A program made the position numbers and the translations under genes. A stretch of 39,635 nt of DNA from DASZTV01 sp035548055 (GTDB lineage Bacteria > Actinomycetota > Actinomycetes > JAFAQI01): NCBI GenBank assembly GCA_035548055.1, contig DASZTL010000001.1, forward strand, positions 1 to 39,635, written 5' to 3'. The notes under the pieces are model-generated. The model had not been told where the DNA came from. It ran no database searches and worked only from the letters and a program-made list of their open reading frames with translations. The first letter of the stretch is position 1; the number at the start of each line of letters is the position of its first letter. This document shows positions 39,500 through 39,635 of the stretch, piece after piece.

Positions 39500-39635
39500 C
39501 CGCGTGGGAGAGACCCCGGCAAGCCAGTCCGGGGCGCCGAAGGAGCAACCTCCCCGGAACCTCTCAGGCCGACGGACCGCGCGGGCAGGGCACTCTGGAG
39601 AGCAGGCGTCTCGGCGCCTCACCGACGGGGCAAAC
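39500..39635 (+). ncRNA. Glycine riboswitch, tandem, cut by the window end
   Basis: Aptamer 1: GGGAGAG (39506-39512), the core GGCGCCGAAGGAGCAA and CTCTCAGGC (39561-39569). Aptamer 2 begins with CTCTGGAGAGC near 39593 and shows CACCGACGGGGCAAAC to the last base; its closing strand lies outside. Tandem aptamers with a short linker are the usual glycine type and control glycine cleavage genes. The controlled gene, expected to be gcvP, is not in the window. Confidence 0.9.

Overview
The window is chromosomal DNA of a high-GC actinomycete. The evidence is GC-rich codon use, many GTG starts, 4-bp GTGA/ATGA gene overlaps and actinobacterial families (SteA, SteB/MctB, GarA, two MerR regulators beside a DUF151 nuclease). 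Gene order follows, from established knowledge, Mycobacterium tuberculosis Rv1691, Rv1693-Rv1701, Rv1708-Rv1713 and Rv1822/Rv1826-Rv1832, with extra genes of the kind seen in other actinomycetes. TTA codons in recN, xerD and der argue weakly against Streptomyces. I cannot name a genus.

Layout. 1-170: 5S rRNA and its terminator. 0.2-4.3 kb: TPR protein, MBL hydrolase, SSB-like protein, DUF1015 protein, SCP2-like protein. 4.3-12.1 kb: Rv1693-like small protein, tlyA, nadK, a Tat-exported DUF1800/DUF1501 pair, recN, steA. 12.1-14.9 kb: a divergent DD-carboxypeptidase and a two-component system, lying between steA and steB. 15-19.5 kb: steB, a MraY/WecA-like transferase, a MurJ-like flippase and a glycosyltransferase, tightly coupled. 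19.5-24.1 kb: pyrG, NUDIX hydrolase, alanine dehydrogenase, xerD. 24.3-28.6 kb: parA-like ATPase, ribbon-helix-helix-like protein, S2P-like membrane protein without catalytic residues, scpA, scpB, rluB. 28.8-33.1 kb: aroH, tyrA, cmk, plsC, der. 33.1-35.5 kb: a two-HTH plus PD-(D/E)XK nuclease-like gene split by an IS1380-family element. 35.5-39.6 kb: tRNA-Pro(GGG), a CDP-alcohol phosphatidyltransferase, gcvH, garA, an FtsR-type MerR regulator, a DUF151 protein, a ResR/McdR-type MerR regulator, and a glycine riboswitch cut by the window end.

How the genes fit together (inference). Most of the window is conserved machinery for ribosome modification (tlyA, rluB, der), NAD(P) and nucleotide supply (nadK, pyrG, cmk), DNA repair and chromosome handling (recN, xerD, parA, scpAB) and division or envelope building (steA, steB, MurJ-like, PNPT-like, S11 peptidase, plsC). 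The most suggestive uncharacterised unit is steA, DD-carboxypeptidase, two-component system, steB, PNPT, MurJ-like flippase and glycosyltransferase: it could couple an envelope signal to synthesis and export of a lipid-linked glycan at the septum. The parA, RHH-like, pseudo-S2P, scpAB string is a second candidate unit. At least ten genes have a TAnnnT-type -10 box 6-8 bases before the start codon, which points to leaderless mRNAs as a common mode here.
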